DNA from: Owenia fusiformis
Taxonomy: Eukaryota > Annelida > Polychaeta > Sabellida > Oweniidae
Length of the DNA stretch: 64,000 bases
Assembly (NCBI GenBank): GCA_903813345.2
Contig: CAIIXF020000002.1
Coordinates: forward strand, 1,092,001-1,156,000
Reading direction: 5' to 3'
Position numbers and translations under genes: made by a program. Every line of letters starts with the position of its first letter. Positions within the stretch are counted from its first letter, which is position 1. Of the stretch, positions 58,780-64,000 are shown one piece after another. The notes under the pieces are model-generated. The model was not told the origin of the DNA, did not search any database, and worked only from the letters and a program-made list of their open reading frames with translations.

Positions 58780-59000
58780 AATACCCACGTTTTTCAGAAC
58801 ATACCGCTAAAACTCCCGTTTTTCAAAAATCTACCGTAGAAACTAGTTTTTTCAATAATCTACTGTAAAAACTCCCGGTTATTCAAAAAATTACCGCGAA
58901 AACTTTTTTTTAAACCTCCCGTTAAAATTTCCGCCTTTTTAAAAAAACTACCGCAAAAACTACCGGATTTTCAAAAAATTAAAAAAAAATCTCCCGCAAA
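58780..59000 (+). repeat. Degenerate ACTCCCG/CTACCG array
   Basis: About ten partial units of AAACTCCCGTTTTTCAAAAA and TCTACCG-type words recur every ~20-28 bases with a conserved CCG or CCCG core. In style it resembles the AAATCGGGA array at 16086, with the core on the opposite strand. Confidence 0.6.
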
Positions 59001-59030
59001 TTGTTCATTTTAGGTAAGCAGGTCTGGATA

Positions 59031-59146
59031 AAGGCATGCTTTTTTCAGATCCCTGCCAATGGTTTATTTTGAAATTGCAGTTGTCCTCATCTCATATGCA
59101 GCATCTATGAGACGCAATCTGCTCCACTCGTTGAATATTCGATAAT
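59031..59146 (+). pseudogene. Decayed tandem copy of the signal-peptide exon
   Basis: GGATAAAGGCATGCTTTTTTCAG followed by ATCCCTGCC and TTGCAGTTGTCCTCAT, then GCAGCATCTATGAGACGCAA, repeats the next 116 bases. The ATGGA at the start of the exon is missing and an insertion follows TCCTCAT, so it no longer encodes a leader. It shows that this exon was tandemly duplicated. Confidence 0.7.
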
Positions 59147-59164
59147 GGCATGCTTCTTTTTCAG

Positions 59165-59307
59165 ATGGAATCCCTGTCAGTGTTTTGTCTTGGAATTGCA
59201 GTTGTCCTCATTTGCAGCATCTATGAGACGCGATCTGCAAAGCAAGCAGAATATGTAGAACATGCAGGTGACGACAACATTGTGGAGCTGAACGTGAACG
59301 GGAAAAG
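59165..59307 (+). CDS. Signal-peptide exon of an unrecognised secreted protein
   Basis: The exon is flanked by an acceptor, TTCTTTTTCAG (ending 59164), and a donor, AAAAG|GTACTT (GT at 59308). It encodes MESLSVFCLGIAVVLICS, then IYETRSAKQAEYVEHAGDDN and IVELNVNGK, 47 codons plus two bases, so the intron is phase 2. Residues 1-20 are a clear hydrophobic signal sequence, with likely cleavage around residues 20-25. The mature start is acidic. No downstream exon was found in the remaining 4.7 kb, which is filled by repeats; the rest of the gene may lie beyond the window. Function unknown. A leader exon shared with 26475 suggests a small family of secreted peptides. Confidence 0.6.
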
Positions 59308-59339
59308 GTACTTTTTGATTTCTTGATGAATACAATATA

Positions 59340-60950
59340 TAACTAGATGATGGCAACTCCGCGGAGTAGCAAATCCCAACGAACAAAATATCAATTACCG
59401 AATTCCAATCAATTATACTCATTACTTTGGTTAAAATTGAAAAATTTAGATTTTAGAATTGCGAATTCCTGCAAAGCAGCCATTTTGAATTTTCTGAGGT
59501 ACAAATCTGAAAAATAATACCATAATTGTGATCTACTCCAAAATTCCTTCAATTTGAGTATTATATAGCCATACGTTGAAGGGATCGAAAAATTATTGCG
59601 AAATCGTACATAAGACGGCCATTTTGAATTTTACGAGGCTTGAATCAGAAAAAAGATACAATATTTGCAATCTACTCTTAGTTGCCTTTCATTTGAGTAT
59701 AATAAAGCTATACTTCAGAAAGATCTAAAATTTAGCGAAAATTTCTGTTTTCCTGACCCCCCATACACGGCCCCCGGGGGTCAGGATGAAAAACACTGAA
59801 TATATGTGAAATAGATAGATGTTGCGAATATACTACCAAAATTTCAAACAATAATATTAATAATTACTTTGGTTTAGAATGAAAAAATCTTATGATTTTT
59901 GCGAAAAAGTCCAGTCATTTTTAAAGCGGCGGCCATCTTGAAAAAATCCATTTTGAATTTTCTGAGGTACAAATCTGAAAAATATTACCATAATTGTGAT
60001 CTACTCCAAAATTCCTTCAATTTGAGTATTATATAGCCATACGTTGAAGGGATCGAAAAATTATTGCGAAATCGTACATAAGACGGCCATTTTGAATTTT
60101 ACGAGGCTTGAATCAGAAAAAAGATACAATATTTGCAATCTACTCTTAGTTGCCTTTCATTTGAGTATAATAAAGCTATACTTCAGAAAGATCTAAAATT
60201 TAGCGAAAATTTCTGTTTTCCTGACCCCCCATACACGGCCCCCGGGGGTCAGGATGAAAAACACTGAATATATGTGAAATAGATAGATTTTGCGAATATA
60301 CTACCAAAATTTCAAACAATAATATTAATAATTACTTTGGTTTAGAATGAAAAAATCTTATGATTTTTGCGAAAAAGTCCAGTCATTTTTAAAGCGGCGG
60401 CCATCTTGAAAAAATCCATTTTGAATTTTCTGAGGTACAAATCTGAAAAATATTACCATAATTGTGATCTACTCCAAAATTCCTTCAATTTGAGTATTAT
60501 ATAGCCATACTTTGAAGGGATCGAAAAATTATTGCGAAACCGTACATTAGACGGCCATTTTGAATTTTACGAGGCTAGAATCAGAAAAAAGATACAATAT
60601 TTGCAATCGTCTCTTAATTGCCTTTCATTTGAGTATAATAAAGCTATACTTCAGAAAGATCTAAAAATTAGCGAACATTTCTGTTTCTTGACCCCCCATA
60701 CACGGCCCCTGGGGGTCAGGATGAAAAACTCGGAATATATGTGAAATAGATAGATGTTGCGAATATACTACCAAAATTTCAAACAATAATATTGATTACT
60801 TTGGTTTAGAATGAAAAATTTATGATTTTTGCGAAAAAGTCCCGTCATTTTTAAAGCGGCGGCCATCTTGAATTTTTTTTTTGCGTAAAACTATTCATCA
60901 ATATACATCTTTCCACCAAATATGAAGAAAATCCGTCAACTAATATTTGA
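59340..60950. repeat. 468 bp tandem repeat, about three and a half units
   Basis: CCATTTTGAATTTTCTGAGG starts at 59480, 59948 and 60416, exactly 468 bp apart, with a partial unit before and after. Each unit contains a perfect 10 bp stem, CCTGACCCCC/GGGGGTCAGG (first at 59752-59784), and GGCGGCCATCTTGAA. Units 1 and 2 are almost identical; unit 3 has more differences. The array follows the signal-peptide exon, so it would lie in its first intron. Confidence 0.92.
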
Positions 60951-60956
60951 GTTATC

Positions 60957-61050
60957 TTCCGGACGGACAGACGGACGGACGGACGGACGTCCGGACTGAC
61001 GGACGGACGGAGGGCTTCACTATATCCCTACCGAACTTCGTTCGTTGGGA
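60957..61050. repeat. (GGAC)n microsatellite closing the 468 bp array
   Basis: GGACGGACAGACGGACGGAC and similar words run to 61011, then CCGAACTTCGTTCGTTGGGA. The last bases are the inverse of TCCCAACGAAC at 59376, so the array is bounded by short inverted ends and may be one composite element (59340-61050). Confidence 0.8.
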
Positions 61051-61104
61051 TAATTAGATTCCTTACGGTAGCTAGGCGTTTCGTCAAGAAACAGGGATAG
61101 TTTG

Positions 61105-61137
61105 TTTAAAGATGGCAATGTTTAAAGATGGCAATGA
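61105..61137. repeat. 19 bp tandem duplication
   Basis: TGTTTAAAGATGGCAA occurs twice in direct succession. It is too short to classify. Confidence 0.6.
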
Positions 61138-61457
61138 CCCTCTCCAAGTTGTCCAATCGACGCTGCAATTCACTCATACATTCGATACATGGATACAGAG
61201 TTCCACTCTTGTGCTGACCAAAAAAGAGTCTGCTTTTCGAAATAGAGGACACATTGCAACATCAAATGATGAAAGCAAATCTAATTCCCTCCAGTTGTTG
61301 CATTTCAACTTTGACATGACATGTACAAAACTTTAAAAGTTTCTGTAACTCTCTGCGTGTAATGTTGCCCCGGGTATTGTGATTTCATGTTACCATGGCA
61401 ACCATAACTCTACTCGAGTTACATGATTTTTGTCGAAACTTTGCGATTTTAGTTACA

Positions 61458-62322
61458 CTACATGTACACCCTATGCAGACAGAGCCTGTGGGAAATATTG
61501 GGTGCGGCGCAAATGAGCGGAGGGTGCGGAGCTAACGGTCATTTTTGAATCTAAAATTGGGATATTTCTGAAAATAAGCCGTTTTGGGACTTCAAATATA
61601 CCAAGATATGTGTATTTGACACCAAATATCAATAAAATTGTGAAAATAGTAGTGCAATTCATTTTATAGCGACGCAGTATGCCTTAAACATTTCCCAGAC
61701 CTATATATTTTGAGACTATCCTTTTAATACTGCGTCCCCAGCATTCATAAAAAATGGTGTTCAAGATACACTACCCATGCAAATTATTTTTGCATCTTGG
61801 AAGTCAGGCAGTATCTGTGTGATTTTATAAAAATTCGGAAATGTTCTTCAGATATGAGCCCCTCTAAATATTGGGTGCGGAGCTACGTTTATGGAGCTGC
61901 TCCGCACCCAATATTTAGAGGGGGCTCATATCTGAAAAAATTATCGAATTTTTATAAAATCACACAGATACTGCCTGGCTTCCAAGATGCAAAAATAATT
62001 TGTATAGATAGTGCACCTTTAACACCATTTTTTATGAATGCTGGGGACTCAGTATTAAAAGGATAATTTCAAAATATATAGGTCTGGGAAAGGTTTAAGG
62101 CACACTGCGTCGCTATAGAATGAATTGCGCTACTATTTTCACAATTGTATTGATATTTGGTGTCAAATACACATATCTTGGTATATTTGAAGTCCCAAAA
62201 CGGCTTAGTTTCAGAAATATCCCAAATTTAAATTCAAAAATAACCGTTAGCTCCGCACCCTCCGCTCATTTGCTCCGCACCCAATATTTCCCACAGGCTC
62301 TGTCTGCATAGGGTGATGTAGG
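61458..62322. mobile_element. ~865 bp near-perfect palindrome (foldback element)
   Basis: The left arm 61458-61889 and right arm 61893-62322 are inverted copies with only scattered differences. The ends pair CCCTATGCAGACAGAGCCTG with its complement; the centre is the hairpin GGGTGCGGAGC (61873-61883) and GCTCCGCACCC (61899-61909) with a 15 nt loop. GCTCCGCACCC-type words also sit near both outer ends. The 63-codon frames at 61471-61662 (minus) and 62120-62311 (plus) are the same arm sequence read in mirror orientation. No transposase is present. Confidence 0.9.
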
Positions 62323-62394
62323 TACAGTAAAATCTTGGACATCTGTCTTTCGGTCCATGGACTCATAAAAAGTGTTTGTGAAACATTGACATAA

Positions 62395-63272
62395 TTTTTT
62401 TTCTTTTCAATATAGTTTATTTCAGTTTCTAAAATGAGTACAGATACAGTAGTAGTAGTAAATCAATTACGATCTTATCATATTCCATTTGTTTTTAAAA
62501 AATACATTTTTACGTACATACATTTTGAATTTTAGAGTTTTAACAATTCCTTCAAAATTCCGTTTTATTCCATTATTTAATTCTTGAATGTATGCTTTAT
62601 ATATCACAAATGTTACAATACTAATAAAATAGTTCAAAAATGCAGTCTGGTTATCATTTCCATTATAGCCTATTATCAACTTTCTATATTTCTATTTGTT
62701 ATCTTTAAACCTGATACATTAAAGATATATTCCAAACATTTTGGAAGAGTGTACATGCGAAAAGCAAATGTTTTAATGTACATACTTCTCCGCACAAACT
62801 GCAATTATATGTTTCACTTTTTCCATATAGATGTAAATCATTAAGACTGGGAAGGATGTTGTTTATAATTTTATAGCTGAAATTAGCTATCTTCTTTTCT
62901 TTACATTTTATCTTTGTAAAGAAAAAGTTTTGCCAATTTATTTCATCGTAGGTTTCATTATTTAAGAAGCAAAATTCACGTTCCCATTTTTTTCATGAAC
63001 CATTTTTCAGATTGCTTATTTTTCAAAATTTCATAAAATAATTTTGATTTTTGATCTCTAATTTGGAATAAAACATTATTTGCTTTCAATCTGTATTTTG
63101 GGATGTTTGTGTATTTTGCTTTATTGACATCAATAAAACCTCTTGCAATATTCATACTCAGAAATCCAATTTTGTTTTTTCTGCAACTTTTGAAAAATGT
63201 GGTTGATATCATTAAATGTATCCTCTATTATTAAATCCTTTACATAGACAATACCACTTGCAATCCAATTTG
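62395..63272 (-). pseudogene. L1-like ORF2 C-terminus, copy 2, with poly-A end
   Basis: Minus-strand translation reads NWIASGIVYVKDLIIEDTFN, FLSMNIARGFIDV, ANNVLFQIRDQKSKLFYEIL, NETYDEINWQNFFFTKIKCK, ANFSYKIINNILPSLN and the zinc knuckle CSLCGEVCTLKHLLFAC, followed by VWNIS. At least two frameshifts (near 63190 and 62980) break it. A GAAAAGAAAAAAAATT end on the minus strand at 62395-62408 marks the 3' terminus. It belongs to the same broad L1-like group as 44772-45545 but is not a close copy. Confidence 0.82.
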
Positions 63273-63280
63273 TAAAATAC

Positions 63281-63655
63281 GCTCGCTCGTGCAGATATCA
63301 TATCCATTTGTGGATAAAATTCATATCACTCATAAATCATAGGATATCCTCTATATATCTCTATTTCGATAATATTGTAAATGATTTTGATGTATTATTG
63401 AAAATGAATAGTTTTGATTTGCAATACTTTCAGAAAATACCAATTTTTTATCAGCAAGTATTATGTGCTCATGCCAATTGTAAAGAAAAAAAATCTTGAA
63501 AATATGAAAACATGTGATATCCTGCAAGAGACAATATGGGGTAATAGTTTGCAGTTTACTGTAAACAAAAAACTGTATTTTACACGAGCGAGCTTAGCGA
63601 GAGAGTGCAGATATCAATATCCATGAGTGGATTAAAATCATATCACGAGTAAATA
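63281..63655. repeat. ~58 bp direct repeats 316 bp apart
   Basis: GTGCAGATATCATATCCAT (63290) and GTGCAGATATCAATATCCAT (63605) start similar segments continuing GTGGAT-AAAAT-CATATCAC. GAGCGAGC words flank both, in opposite orientation. It is possibly a small element with GAGCGAGC-containing ends. Confidence 0.55.
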
Positions 63656-63674
63656 ATTAAGTGTGCGCCAAAGT

Positions 63675-63760
63675 TTAAAACTGCGCAGGCGCACCGCTCT
63701 CGCTAAACTATATAAAGAAATTACCGGGTACACGATTCAGAGGTAAGCCAGGAAGGCGAA
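63675..63760 (+). promoter_or_regulatory. Candidate core promoter and first-exon donor
   Basis: An NRF1-like TGCGCAGGCGCA (63682-63693) is followed by TATATAAAG (63709-63717) and, 25 bases on, CAGAG|GTAAGCC (donor GT at 63743). The spacing fits a TATA promoter with a very short 5' non-coding exon. This is inference from motifs only; no coding exon follows before the window ends. Confidence 0.35.
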
Positions 63761-64000
63761 CGATCTTCGTCTCGTGATGATTTCCCATATAATAGTAACC
63801 AGGGAAGTTTCACCATTGAAATTGAATATTACTGTTAGATATACTTTGTAGATGTTATTTATGAAGCTATTTAGTGTTTGCATCAATCAAATGGCTCATT
63901 TTGAACATATAAAAAGTATTTATGTTTTGTTTCCCAGGGAATTGTATTGTATGTAGTACACACATTAATAGTGTACATTATACAGTACTTGAATAGCCTG
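63761..64000. other. Window end, nothing recognised
   Basis: If the upstream promoter is real, this would be its first intron. No other feature was recognised. Confidence 0.3.

Noticed and set aside
61471-62311. Two 63-codon frames with near-identical proteins as a gene pair
   Set aside because: They are the two arms of the palindrome read in mirror orientation; no gene structure is present.

Overview
The window looks like non-coding DNA from a metazoan nuclear genome, most likely a marine invertebrate and plausibly a mollusc. It is AT-rich, has no bacterial-type gene packing, and carries many decayed non-LTR retrotransposons, foldback elements and TIR elements, minisatellites and CRE-bearing dispersed repeats. 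The phylum is an inference: no rRNA, mitochondrial or conserved single-copy gene is present to fix it.

Only two stretches look like host genes. One is a reading frame on the minus strand (43117 to 41285) for a secreted or membrane-anchored protein with a somatomedin-B domain, broken by a single in-frame TGA. The other is a short exon at 59165-59307 encoding a signal peptide and followed by a splice donor. A tandem decayed copy lies just upstream of that exon, and another copy sits 33 kb away at 26475.

Layout. 1-6300: minisatellites and dispersed repeats. 6304-12579 (minus) and 30709-38108 (plus): two inverted copies of one ~6.4 kb CR1/L2-like retrotransposon with ORF1 (coiled coil) and ORF2 (endonuclease plus reverse transcriptase). 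The plus copy is split by a 966 bp solo LTR with a TAAT target duplication, and it sits in a CRE-rich repeat whose uninterrupted copy is at 43305. 14902-18825: a foldback element, a 248 bp MITE and a 2.9 kb TIR-bounded segment side by side. 21701-23158: a TTAA-flanked TIR element containing a nested minisatellite. 25503-25690: a mariner-like transposase scrap. 28400-30165 and 53705-57380 (minus): two members of a second non-LTR family. 44772-45545 and 62395-63272 (minus): two L1-like 3' ends. 49687-52844 (minus): a 5'-truncated non-LTR element with an uninterrupted 980-codon frame and a near-perfect target-site duplication. 57977-58606 (plus): a 5'-truncated insertion with poly-A and target duplication. 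59340-61050: a 468 bp tandem repeat ending in a (GGAC)n tract. 61458-62322: an ~865 bp near-perfect palindrome.

There is no operon-like cooperation between genes here. The main relationships are between repeats: nested insertions, shared lesions, and inverted pairs that could form hairpins or mediate inversion. All coordinates and motifs were read by eye. Identity levels, clade placement and expression were not computed.
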